Of a DNA stretch of 64,000 nucleotides, positions 1 to 10,127 are shown piece by piece; the first letter of the stretch is position 1, and each line of letters opens with the position of its first letter. The DNA comes from Setomelanomma holmii. Its lineage: Eukaryota; Ascomycota; Dothideomycetes; Pleosporales; Phaeosphaeriaceae. The position numbers were made by a program, and so were the translations under genes. Under the pieces are notes generated by a model, which did no database searches, was not told where the DNA came from, and saw only the letters and a program-made list of their open reading frames with translations. The stretch is taken from NCBI GenBank assembly GCA_010015745.1, contig ML978165.1:62001-126000 (forward strand). The letters run 5' to 3'.

Positions 1-732
1 GGCTCGAACAGCCTTGATTCAATGGGACTTTCTGGTCACTCAGACCGATGTGTTTCCCAGTGTAGATTCCGTCCGGACTAGTGACGCCCTGTGAAGTAGT
101 GGAGACTGCACGTAGTCCCAGTATAACGTGCTCAAGCTCCAGGACGAACCGATGTTGGTTGCGGTGTTGGGACGCCTGTATGGCTGTTGTCGAAGGCAGG
201 GGCGATAGTACAGCGAAAGGTCCACAACGTAGATTCCAAATTCGATGAATATAGACTACCTTGGTGGTAATCTCGTCTGAACTTGACCCCGGATATATAC
301 CGAGTCAGTGGTACTGAGCCTTGACGTTATTGAGATGAACGCAATGTGCATTCGCTTCCTGCGCCTGCAGACGCCTTGAGAATCCCGCCAACATGGAGAT
401 TGCGGGGCGGGCATCGGGCCTTAGGCTTGGAGCGAGAGGTCGGTACGATAGCAACCATGAAGAGGGCGAGGTAAAGATAAGAGATCGAAGGGTCAACCAA
501 TGAAGACGCTAAACAAGCGAGCATTATTCAGCCACACAACTAAGAACTTCACTAGCCATCGTTACCACAACATATGAAGCAAGTCGAAGACAGTGAGTTG
601 GTGTGAAGAATTACCAGTGAACTCGTTACATTCGCAAGAAGCAAATCTAGCACTTGCTCAATGCACTGCAACTTGCGATCGAACAGCCGTGATCCACCAG
701 ATCTCCAACGACGAGATGCGAATCAGTCGCAC
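1..732. other. no gene seen at left edge
   Basis: Only short uninterrupted frames (up to about 65 codons) on both strands and no recognisable domain. It lies downstream of the NCS1 permease, so part is probably its 3' untranslated region. I see no repeat or RNA gene here. Confidence 0.5.
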
Positions 733-2727
733 TCAAGCCAGATCGCCTGCATCCTTCTCTTTGGCAGTTGTCGAATAAGCCTCCTTGGCTGAGGAGTCTT
801 CGCCTTCGATCACCGATGGGGTCTCCTCACCCTTCTGTGGCGGGTACACTGCGATGTCGACCAGAGACTGAATAGGGACGGAAATATACGTGCAGATGAT
901 GTAGTGCACCAACAGCGAGGTGAAGAACCCGAAGATCCAGGCGAAAGTGTAAATCTGAAGTGTTGTTAGCGTAGATCCACGACACCATGTGTACAACCGT
1001 CGTACCTTCCACGCGCCACCAACATTAAGGCTATTGTCGATGCTCTTCGCAAAGCCAGGCAAAAGCGGAGCAAATCCAAGCACGAAGGAAGTATATGCCC
1101 TCCAATTCCAGCCACCGTTATACCAGTAGATACCGCGGTCGGTGTATAGTTGGTCGACGTCGAGCTTCCGCTTCTTGATCAGATAGTAGTCGCAGACCAT
1201 GGTGCCAGCCAATGGTCCCATCAGGCAAGAGTAACCTGACAGGAAGGCAAGGAGCCCGCTTGCATTCTTAATAATATTCCATGGGGTGGAGACGATGCAG
1301 AAGAGCGATATGAAGACTGTCGCTCGGAAGATGTTGATGTACTTGGGCGCCATTCCGGTAATATCCTGTAGTATCATGTCAGTGCGTGCCTGTGAACTGA
1401 GTATACAGATCCAACATACGTTACTGAATGGGTATGTTCCAGCTGCCACTTGATTCCCTATGGTGGCCAATATGAAAGCAGCAGAAACGAAGAACTTTGC
1501 AGCGCGCGAGTCAAATTTGGCAATCACAGCGGGCATAAACCTAAAGCGTTCTGTCAGCGCATCGCATTTGGAAGGCTGCCAAGTACTCACCATTCGAATT
1601 CTCCCCAGAGGACAGAATGGGCATCCGTGACGAAAATGGGTGTCAAGGCTCCCAACGTTCCGATGATTGGTAGTGCGAGGAATTGATGAGGCCCAGCAAG
1701 CCTGTTCTTACTGAAGCGACCAAAGTCTGGCATATTGACTGCCAACGAGCTGAAGAGTCCTATGATGACGTTCAACCCTGTCAACGCCGAGTATGCAGTG
1801 TTCATGTAAGGGCTTGTGATTTCGAGCTTGCCCTTGATCAGAGGACCACCACCCTTAGTCACAATGACGGCCCAGAGGAACAGAGCCAGGAACGTTGGTG
1901 GTACAACGACGCCTTTGACCCAGAACAGTACGCGAAGCTTTGAAATCGGCATTAGGGCAAGCCCGGTCTGCAGGAACCAGTAGAGGAAGACGCATAGGAG
2001 TCCGGCAGCTATATACATATCAGCTCCTACTTTCATGTTAAGGCAGATTCTGACTCACAATCGATGCCTGCGCCTGGGGACAGGTGGTTCGGGAAATTGA
2101 TGAAGCTTGGCCAGATAGCCTCGATACATCGTTGAAGGAAGTTACCAGCCTGCACTGTAAGGATAGCGGTCCACATAAGCGCGACAAAAGCTGGGGAATG
2201 GTCAACAACTGTGTATAGTAATCGAGTCGCACGTTAGCTTACCTCTGATACAGATGGCTGGAAACGAGCCATACATGCCGAAGATGCTCCTGATGATTAC
2301 GGGAAAAGGCACAGCGTATGTTGCACCCATCTTGCCAGTCAAGGTAATGACCACGCTGCAAATGGCGAAGCCAAAGAAGACGACAGGAATCGTCTCTCGA
2401 GCAGTGAAACCTAAAGCCATGACGCTGGAGACCGTTGAAGCTAGCGGCGGCGCGAGCATATCGCTACACCACTGAGAATGCCAAAGTCAGCATCATATAC
2501 ATCCAGACTTCATGAAGAAGCACCCACATAAGCCCAGTAGTCTATGGCTCCCCATGTTCGTTGCGCAGGAGGGATCGGGTCAAGATCTTAGAAGGTCAAT
2601 GATCTGGAGCGGCAGCGGAGAAAGAGCAGGACATACCTTTGTTCGACCAGCGCGACCCATACTTGCCACTCTCAAAAGGAACCCTCAAATGGAGGTGAGG
2701 GGCGAGTCTTGCTTTGAGGACCGACAT
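733..2727 (-). CDS. NCS1-family nucleobase/allantoin-type permease
   Basis: Proton-coupled plasma-membrane permease of the NCS1 (Fur/uracil-allantoin) family. I assemble eight exons: 2727-2637, 2586-2528, 2471-2243, 2190-2059, 2029-1591, 1540-1420, 1365-1006 and 954-733. They sum to 551 codons, 550 residues plus stop. The start was chosen because the first exon gives the family hallmark RWSNKDLDPIPPAQRTWG across intron 1, followed by DYWAY and WCSDMLAPP across intron 2. Later exons carry the hydrophobic helices, with PFPVIIRSIFGMYG, LSPGAGID, GPLAGTMVCDYYL and GGWNWRAYTSF all typical of the family. Substrate cannot be read from sequence; uracil, allantoin, cytosine and related compounds are all possible. 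It is divergent from a fused nitrogen-releasing hydrolase across a 0.7-kb shared promoter with GATA motifs, which suggests it imports that enzyme's substrate (inference). Confidence 0.9.
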
Positions 2728-3439
2728 GGCTCAAGATGTAAAAAGTTCGTGGATGGGCAATGCAAGTACAATTGCTTCGTTACACACAACCTGCCAGATT
2801 GGACCTTGTTCAGACAGCCATGGGCTCCCTGCATGTACATATACTCCATACGAGGTCAGCGATGTCTTCCCCAGATCTTGTCAGACCTCTGAAGAATGCC
2901 TATCAGCATCTCCAGAGCGCCCAGAGATAGGAGCCGGTCGGCGCGACATCGTGGGCGCGGACCGTCCTGCGGTTTGCATCAACCTTCATCGATGCAGAAA
3001 CTCTAGTACCATTCGGCAGCTCATACGAGCATCCAGACCTTATGCCCAAATGGGAGTGAAGACAATGGAGTTCAGCTGGTTGGTTGTGGCGTGCATGCCA
3101 GAAGTGCGCTATTTCTGAAAGGGTTTGGCGTTCTTCTAACCCCACAGATAAACAGCTCCGCGCCGTCGCCCTGCCTCCGGCCCGCGCAACGGTGAGCGCT
3201 GATACTTCAGTGTCAGTCAAATAGAGAAGTCGATTAGTATGTAGGTATCATGCTTGTACGTCCCACGTCTTGTGCGCCTATCTCTCTTCCCTATCGACCT
3301 CTTCTCAGCTGAGCCTGAAGCTACTCAAGCCATCGACGTTGTTCAAAGTCTTTCGCTTGAGCCGGCGCGTCTCGAACATCTGATCGTTTTTCCTTCATTT
3401 ACATCTCTTGCGTCTCGAATCTTCCGAGCGTACGACACA
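2728..3439. promoter_or_regulatory. shared divergent promoter with GATA motifs
   Basis: The region between the two divergent start codons contains GATA cores at 2926-2929, 3147-3150 and 3201-3204 on the plus strand, and at 2901-2904, 3246-3249 and 3292-3295 on the minus strand. Two of them, AGATAG at 2925 and AGATAA at 3146, fit the HGATAR consensus of AreA/NIT2-type nitrogen regulators. Nitrogen catabolite control of both flanking genes is an inference; six 4-mers in 0.7 kb is not by itself significant. Confidence 0.4.
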
Positions 3440-5626
3440 ATGCAAACCACAATGCTTTCCTTCGAAGCAAAGCCTTATGCATTCACGTTCCCACCCGAGC
3501 ACACAGCTCTCCTGGTCATTGACATGCAGAGAGATTTCTTGCTTGCCAAGGGCTTTGGAGAGATTCAGGGTGGCAATCTAGAAGCTGTTCAAGCCTCCAT
3601 TGCACCCACCAGGAAGCTCCTTGAAGCATGTCGAGGTGCTGGCTTGACAATTGTTCACACTCGAGAAGGGCACAAGCCAGACTTGTCGGACTGCCCATCA
3701 TCCAAGCTCGTTCGGCAATCTGCAGCACCAGTGAACACACAGCACAAGCTTGTAATAGGAGAGATGGGTGAGCTAGGAAGACTGCTCACGAGAGGCGAGT
3801 ACGGGCACGATATTGTTGATGAGCTCCAGCCACTCTCTGGAGAGGTGGTAATCGATAAGCCCGGAAAGGGTTCCTTTTGGAACACTACGATCCTACATGC
3901 GCTGAAAGCACGAGCCATCACACATCTCATCGTGTCTGGAGTGACCACAGAATGCTGCTTTGCTACCACAATACGAGAAGCTAACGACCGAGGCTTCGAG
4001 TGCTGCGGCATCGAGGAAGCGACTAGTGGCTACAATGATGCATGCTTCAAGAAGTCGACACTGGATATGATACATTGGTCCCAAGGGCTCTTTGGATTCA
4101 TCGGAACTCTACAACCACTTCTGGCAGTGCTTGCGCCTTTATGTACTAGGAGTATTGAGGGCGAGTCAACGCCGCCGCAAACACCACCAGCCTTCGATGG
4201 CAATCTCACGCTTGCCGGTCTACAGCAAGCATATAGGAATGGCCTTTCTCCAGTGTCCGTCGTTGAAGCCATCTACGACAAGATCGATGCGTACCACAAG
4301 ATCGACAGCGCAGTCTGGATACATCTCGAACCTCGCGGAAAAGCCCTGGAAGCTGCAACGAAACTCGCAGCAAGATTTCCAGATCGCAAAGCACTACCAC
4401 CACTCTTCGGAATTCCGTTCAGCGTCAAGGATAGCATCGATGTTCAAGGCGTCCCCACCACAACGGCATGTCCGGTACTCAGTCATGTGCCACCAGTGTC
4501 GGCGGTAGTCTACGACAAGGTCATCGACGAAGGTGCTCTCTTCATTGGCAAAGTGAACCTCGATCAACTCGCGACAGGCCTAGTGGGATGCCGAAGTCCA
4601 TACGGCATTACGCATTCAGTGTTCAACAAAGACTACATCAGCGGCGGGTCAAGTAGCGGCAGCGCAGTATCAGTGGGCGCAAATCTGGTGTCGTTCAGCC
4701 TTGCGACCGATACTGCTGGCTCGGGTCGCGTACCAGCTGGCTTCAATGGTATTATAGGCTACAAACCTACACGCGGTACCATCTCATTCCGTGGCGTCAC
4801 GCCAGCTTGCCTATCACTCGACTGCATCGCTTTGTCCACAAAGACTGTGTCTGATGCACGAACGCTATGGCAGATCCTCGAAGGCCATGATGAGCTCGAT
4901 CCCTATGCTAAACCTGCAATAACTTTCGAAAGACACATCGACAGCATCGGTCCTCAAGCAAAGAGCTTCAAATTCGGCATTCCACCACCAGAAGCGCTTG
5001 CTATATGTTCGCAGCCAGCACGTCGGAAGTTCAACGAGACAGTGGCAAAGCTTCAGAAAATGGGTGGCATTCTGACACCCATTGACTGGTCTCCGTTCCA
5101 TAAAGCTGGCCAGTTGCTCTACGATGGCACGTTCGTGTCCGAGCGCCTCGCTTCATTACCAGACGACTTTTTGGAGAAGAACAGATCGGCATTACATCCC
5201 GTCATCGCTCAACTCATGGACGCAGTCGTCGCGCGTCAAAGTTCGGCAGTTCAAGCATATCGGGACCTACAAGCCAAAGAACTTTACACAAGACAGGCCG
5301 AACAGATCTTTGCATACTCTGCGTCGGGCGTTGACGTTATTGTCGTGCCTACTGCACCAACACATTGGACCATCGAGGAGGTGCTCGCTGATCCAATCAA
5401 GAAGAACAGTGTGCTTGGTGAATTCACACATTGTGGCAACGTACTTGATCTTTGTGGGGTAGCAGTACCTGCTGGCACGTATCCTGTATCTGAGCTCAGC
5501 GGCAAAGATGAGGAAGGTACACTGCCGTTCAGCGTGACATTCTTGAGCGGAAGTAGATTAGACGCAGAGATGCTGGAGATTGCGCGGCGATTCGAAGTCG
5601 CGGTGACGACGAATGGAGAGGCGTAG
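3440..5626 (+). CDS. fused isochorismatase-like hydrolase and allophanate hydrolase-type amidase
   Basis: Single exon, 728 residues. Residues about 20-235 form an isochorismatase-like cysteine hydrolase with VIDMQRDF (Asp28), IDKPGKGSF (Lys140) and GVTTECCF (Cys173), matching the Asp-Lys-Cys triad. Residues about 255-720 form an amidase-signature domain with FSVKDS (Lys330), GGSSSGSA (403-409) and DTAGSGRVPA (Ser428), most like allophanate hydrolases. Biuret hydrolases belong to the first family and produce allophanate, the second domain's likely substrate, so one chain could carry out both steps (inference); ureidoacrylate-type substrates remain possible. The small C-terminal domain of AtzF-type enzymes seems absent. 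The open frame continues upstream to 3254, but the first 62 codons show no conserved feature; ATG 3440 sits just before the conserved core, so I start there. Divergent to the NCS1 permease. Confidence 0.88.
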   Translation: MQTTMLSFEAKPYAFTFPPEHTALLVIDMQRDFLLAKGFGEIQGGNLEAVQASIAPTRKLLEACRGAGLTIVHTREGHKPDLSDCPSSKLVRQSAAPVNTQHKLVIGEMGELGRLLTRGEYGHDIVDELQPLSGEVVIDKPGKGSFWNTTILHALKARAITHLIVSGVTTECCFATTIREANDRGFECCGIEEATSGYNDACFKKSTLDMIHWSQGLFGFIGTLQPLLAVLAPLCTRSIEGESTPPQTPPAFDGNLTLAGLQQAYRNGLSPVSVVEAIYDKIDAYHKIDSAVWIHLEPRGKALEAATKLAARFPDRKALPPLFGIPFSVKDSIDVQGVPTTTACPVLSHVPPVSAVVYDKVIDEGALFIGKVNLDQLATGLVGCRSPYGITHSVFNKDYISGGSSSGSAVSVGANLVSFSLATDTAGSGRVPAGFNGIIGYKPTRGTISFRGVTPACLSLDCIALSTKTVSDARTLWQILEGHDELDPYAKPAITFERHIDSIGPQAKSFKFGIPPPEALAICSQPARRKFNETVAKLQKMGGILTPIDWSPFHKAGQLLYDGTFVSERLASLPDDFLEKNRSALHPVIAQLMDAVVARQSSAVQAYRDLQAKELYTRQAEQIFAYSASGVDVIVVPTAPTHWTIEEVLADPIKKNSVLGEFTHCGNVLDLCGVAVPAGTYPVSELSGKDEEGTLPFSVTFLSGSRLDAEMLEIARRFEVAVTTNGEA

Positions 5627-5815
5627 CCACTCACCTCCGAGCCATGGTCCTGAGAGTGTCTATTTAGCATAGCATAGCATTAGATACTTCACTTCAACGA
5701 TTCCAGTCTATACTCCAGCACCCTACCGCCGCCCTTTCACCTCAAGGCCAAAAAATGATCTTTGCGTGTCTCTATATTCCATTCCATTGTCAGACTAGTT
5801 CTTAATCAACACCGC

Positions 5816-6001
5816 GGACACATAGCGTAATGGTGAACGCATCCGCACACCATGGCCTAGCGCCGCCCGGCACCCAAAGAAATCGGACGTCGGGCGCCCG
5901 CAATTGACCCAAATCGAACACTACCAAGCTTTGATCAAGCTGAAGTAGCACGTCGGGCGGTCGTGATGCGGAAGATGTTGGTTCGAATCCAACTGTGTCC
6001 A
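5816..6001 (+). tRNA. tRNA-like gene with about 114-nt anticodon-loop insert (copy 1)
   Basis: Stems pair perfectly: acceptor GGACACA/TGTGTCC, D stem GCGT/ACGC, anticodon stem 5842-5846 with 5968-5972 (TCCGC/GCGGA), T stem GTTGG/CCAAC around TTCGAAT. A-box-like sequence lies at 5823-5833 and a canonical B box GGTTCGAATCC at 5980-5990. A T5 Pol III terminator follows at 6015-6019. Between the anticodon-stem strands lie 121 nt where 7 are expected, implying an insert of about 114 nt. The insert carries its own stem, CCGCCCGG (5863-5870) with TCGGGCGG (5953-5960). If the insert sat at the canonical 37/38 position, the loop would begin A-C-A-C-C-A, giving C instead of the universal T at position 33, so the isotype is unresolved. 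It could be a real intron-containing tRNA, a tRNA-derived noncoding RNA or a decayed copy. Confidence 0.7.
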
Positions 6002-6014
6002 TTAATCTGATTTC

Positions 6015-6019
6015 TTTTT
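6015..6019 (+). terminator. Pol III T-run after tRNA-like copy 1
   Basis: Five consecutive T residues 14 nt after the predicted mature 3' end, with another TTT just before. Four or more T on the sense strand is the standard RNA polymerase III stop. Confidence 0.6.
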
Positions 6020-6302
6020 GCTGCTTGGGGCGAGATCGAGAAGAGGGCGAAAGGAGTGGTCTAGAGCCGGGAGAGCTCGAGGGTATGAGACTTGCCCGAG
6101 ACAAGTAAATGTGCCCTCTTTCTGTAGATCGATAATGCTTTGTATCTCGAAGGTGAAGTACTCTGCTGGTGATATATGTTGCACATAGCGATGAGCACAA
6201 CACTCTGCTCTCTTTTCTCTTACCGCACTACCCACCGAATCACCTGTTCACATTTCACTCCACATATCCCAACTTATTTTTCCACCTCTCATCAATCGCG
6301 AA

Positions 6303-6496
6303 GGACGCATGGCCCAATGGTAAGGCGCCCGCACCAAGATGGCCTAAGCCGCCGCCCGGTAAACCAGATCCTGACCAGAACTCGTAAGTCGTGCGCGCGC
6401 AACCAGAAACCCAACCAGACCCAGCTTCAAGCTATTGAAACCAGCTCGCCGGGCGGGGTGATGCGGGAGATGCCAGTTCGAGTCTGGCTGCTTCCA
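6303..6496 (+). tRNA. tRNA-like gene with about 123-nt anticodon-loop insert (copy 2)
   Basis: Acceptor GGACGCA/TGCTTCC pairs at six of seven positions, the anticodon stem CCCGC (6328-6332) with GCGGG (6463-6467) perfectly, and the T stem GCCAG/CTGGC perfectly around TTCGAGT. A-box-like TGGCCCAATGG is at 6310-6320. T5 runs follow at 6500-6504 and 6506-6510. Relative to copy 1, paired positions 5-68, 12-23, 27-43, 50-64, 51-63 and 52-62 differ on both strands while keeping pairing, so the fold rather than the sequence is preserved. The loop plus insert is 130 nt and contains GCCGCCCGG (6351-6359) complementary to CCGGGCGG (6449-6456), the same inner stem as copy 1. The simplest loop reading again gives C33. 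Isotype unresolved. Confidence 0.7.
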
Positions 6497-6499
6497 ACG

Positions 6500-6510
6500 T
6501 TTTTCTTTTT
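6500..6510 (+). terminator. Pol III double T-run after tRNA-like copy 2
   Basis: TTTTT-C-TTTTT begins 4 nt after the predicted discriminator base, a strong RNA polymerase III terminator. Confidence 0.7.
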
Positions 6511-6749
6511 GCTTGTCCTCGATCGAGCTTTGATGCAGTGTGTTGAAGAGATCAAGTTGGAATAGTTGGTGGGTGCGGGTGTATGCAAGATATCCATTCT
6601 GTACAGCAAATGTAGAATAATGATAGCGCGCCTGAAGCGCCGATGCATAGGTGTGTCCAACTCGTTGTGCCATGCTCGTAACCAAAACGCCATTGCTCAA
6701 TGCATCATGCATGCAACATAACCGAAATGCAAGTTCATTCTGCCATTAA

Positions 6750-9700
6750 TCAAGGTCCAAACGTCTTCCCTGGTGGTAGGGTATTGTATGGACATGCTTG
6801 CCAGTCGCAGCCCTGCCCTCGCGTTAGCAAGATTTTCAGCAGACATGTGGAGGTGCGATAGCTTACCTGTTTGTACACCTCGGTACCCCACCACTTAAAT
6901 CCACTCATCCAGCCTGGATACACGATGCCGAAGAATATTACGACAACACCGAACGCGAGACCCGAGTCCAGAGCCGCGCTCAACATCATGTTATACTTCT
7001 TCCACCACTCCTTTCTGCGGTTCTTGACCTCATAATTGAAGATGTAGCACACAATAGCCCAGACGGAGAAGTTCAATCCAGTAGCTGGCGGGATCCAACT
7101 CAAGCTTCCAAAGACAACAGCAGGATTGACCTTTCGCAGAATAGAGCGCCGATTGTTGCGTGCAAAATACCAGATAGGAACGGGTGAAATGGCGCCGACC
7201 AGGAACGCCCACACGAGAGGGCGATACAGTGCGCCAGGGCCGAAGAAACGCTTGGGTCCGACGACACCCCATAGGATGCTGCCATTGAAGTGCACTCGAG
7301 CAATTGGGCAATTGAAGCCATTGATGGCTTGTGGTGTGCAAATACCCGGGATGTAGTTCAGCATCCAATTGAGCACACCAATTTGGGCGAGACTGGATAT
7401 GATGGTGACGGAGAGCTGGAGCTTGAAGAGGATGCGTGGAGGAATCTTCATGTAGTGGCCGAGCTTGAGATCTGAGGCAAATTTGAGTCCCTGGGTAGAG
7501 GAGATATATCCAAAGGTCGTGAATACCATGTTTGCTACTGGCCGGCCGGGGAACATGACTCCGCAAATGAGTTGGCAGATAAGGTATATGCTGCTTTGCT
7601 GGTTGGTGATGGCCATGACTATGCCAATGGGAATGAAGAGAATGGCACCAATGCCCAGGGCCAGCAATAGTCCATACCATGGCAGATAAATAGGGTAGTA
7701 CTCGACGACGAACATGCCGATGGCAGCCATGCTCATGCCCGTAAGAATGTACCAGAATATTGGCACGTCGCTGTACCTTTGCATCAGCCGATTGTGCACG
7801 TCTTGAACGGTGAGCAGGTCTTCCATCTCTGGTTCTGAAGTGGTGCTGGACCGAACTCGGTACATAGTTGGAGACGCTGGACGACCATTGCTTGCAGATC
7901 CATTCGTCAGAGGTTGATAGTCAGTCGCTGCCTCTTTGCGTATCTCAGCCCAAGAGCGACGCCATTGCTTCCAGATGTCCTTTCCGTGCCAGAGTCCGGT
8001 GTGGGAAAGGAGTGCTGTAAGGGCGGCGAATTGAAGCGCGTAGCTGAGCACATACGTTATCGGAAGATAGACTCGACTATAGTCATTGTAGGCTGTCTCG
8101 TCGAACAAGAAGTCCTTGGTCAAGATTTTGCTAACATCGTACGGCTTGCCTCGGTTGTCCCATACCGCGGCGGACAATATTGGCATGTACGCGGAGTACA
8201 TGACATTCATGTAGTCTGTGCATGGTCAGCAAATTCATGTTGGGCACGTCCCAGGATTCGTACACATCAAAGGCGCTGCCAGCCACATAACGAGCACAAG
8301 GCCCCCAACAATGTTCATCGCAGCCCAGAAAGGCGTCACCAATGGCGAGCCGATGTAGGCAATCTGGGCCCAGTCGAACGTGACTGGGAATAGTCCAAGT
8401 CCAGATGCGACCCCAAACTATTCTTGTTAAACATCATTTCATTGTTTACAGCGAAGGAGACTTACAAGATTGGCGACGACAACATTTCGTGGCGCGAACC
8501 AGGTGATGACGTTGAACGAACTCAATGCAGGAAAGAGCAATCCAGGTAGGAAGTAAAATGCAACTCCTCCCATGAAAACGCGCACAAAGAACTTGCGCGG
8601 AGATATGGTCCAACCATTGGCCGGCTTATTTATTTCTTGATGAAGGGCGGTGAACATGGCTGTCGACACTAGCGTTGCTGGCCAGATCATGCCACTAGGT
8701 CGTACAAGATATCGTCGCGTCAATCCCGCAAGAGAATAGCCAAGGATCTGGGTTGACAGAACGAGCAATATCTGATACAAGATGCCGAGATCTTGGTGGT
8801 AGAATTTGACTTGCTCGACAATGACCTTGCAACTGTCAGTAATATGTGACTTGGGGGGACTTGTATATACTGACGTCCGTGGCAAAAGCAAAGCCAAAAG
8901 ATACATTGCTGCTGACATATACGCAGCAATGCTCCTTTTCGTTCCACCGACCTTGTGCAAGCCAGAGCCGTGATCGTCGTTTCCAGGATGCTCTATATTG
9001 TGATGTGTGGGCGGAGTAGGTTGATTTGTGGAGACATCCGTCTATGAATGTCTCTTCAGGATCGTCATGTCGTTTAAGCATTTGGTCCCAAAGCAGACCA
9101 AGAGGGTGGACTAGTAAAAGAGCAATAATAGGAGTAAGGCTGACGCTAGGGTATCTTAGGGAAAAGAATAGGTTGGTGGATGAACCAGCAATGGCAAAAA
9201 TAATGGACAAAAACCACATGCGAGGGGTATCAATAGAGAGCGTGGTGTTGTCGGTTGCTGCAACAGATGCGCGAACCTGGGCGTAAGGCGAGTCGTCGGT
9301 TGGGTTACCTTTCGTGTCGTGCAGACCGTCGTTCTCGGACTCGTCATCATCGTCGTCCAAGTGAGTGCCGCTCGATGATGTCTGCGAGCTATTGACATAC
9401 GGCGGTGCGCCCGCAGTCGATGGGTCCAAGCCGCATGCATTGAAGCGACATTCGAATTGGAATCCTTCTTGACCTTCGAACTCGTCCGCTAACGTTCTGC
9501 TGCTGCGACTCTCGTCTCTTCGCCTTCGCCTGGACGTAGTAGAGCTCCTGCAGCCGCTTTCACGCAACTTTGGGCCATCGCTGTCATCCTCTGGTGACCA
9601 TGGCGACTGCGCGGCCACGCTGGTAGCGAGTTTACTCTTTCCCTTCTTCTTGCCTCGTGACGAGAGATTGGTCACATGATGCTCGTCAGAATCATCCGGA

Positions 9701-10127
9701 CTCACAGAAAGGATGGGAAGACCGCCATAGGAGCCTGTCGAACTGTCAATATTCTCGCTCTGGTCTATAAAATTCCCCCGCGCATTCCTCGAGCGCGTGC
9801 TCTCCAACACGTGGAATGAAGCAAGCGCACAATGCTGCAATGAGCCATTAGCTTACCTGTGCCCTGGGCCGGAGATGATCGCACCAGCAGAGGCGCGCGC
9901 GACATCTCTTGCTCCTGGTGGCTGTTGCGACGTGAGGTACGGACGACAGTGTGCTCGTCATCAGGTCCCGCCTCGGATGGGGTGGCTATGTTCCTTGCTT
10001 TTTCAGGCAGGTCATGTAATTCGTAGGCGCTGCCTGCGGAGGACGAAGGTGCGGAATAGCGTGTGACACCCACGGAGCCAACAGAGGAAGCAAGAGACGA
10101 CGACAATCGGCTGGCGTCACCAGCCAT
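6750..10127 (-). CDS. OPT-family oligopeptide transporter
   Basis: Proton-coupled oligopeptide transporter (OPT/Isp4 group), polytopic. Six exons: 10127-9857, 9764-8875, 8825-8466, 8417-8264, 8215-6867 and 6812-6750, summing to 1029 codons (1028 residues). The conserved core starts near residue 250 with DDSPYAQVRASV, then the first helix (MWFLSIIFAIAGSSTN) and FFSLRYPSVSLTPI. Further on are WNEKEHCC (from the NPGPFN-KEH region, whose first part is degenerate here), VSSNVSFGFAFATDV, TFDWAQIAYIGSPL and PGRPVANMVF. The first 250 or so residues are hydrophilic, rich in Ser, with a run of Arg and an Asp5 cluster; this cytosolic tail is long for the family. The loop before KEH (about residues 325-360) is also divergent. 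Likely plasma membrane uptake of tetra- or pentapeptides; substrate unproven. Confidence 0.9.

Noticed and set aside
3254..3439. 62-codon N-terminal extension of the fusion hydrolase
   Set aside because: In frame but not conserved in character; the conserved isochorismatase core begins just after ATG 3440.
5802..6712. Several 60-130-codon frames around the tRNA-like genes, such as one containing VGFEPTSS on the minus strand
   Set aside because: These are translations of tRNA T-arm and D-arm sequence, a well-known source of spurious proteins.
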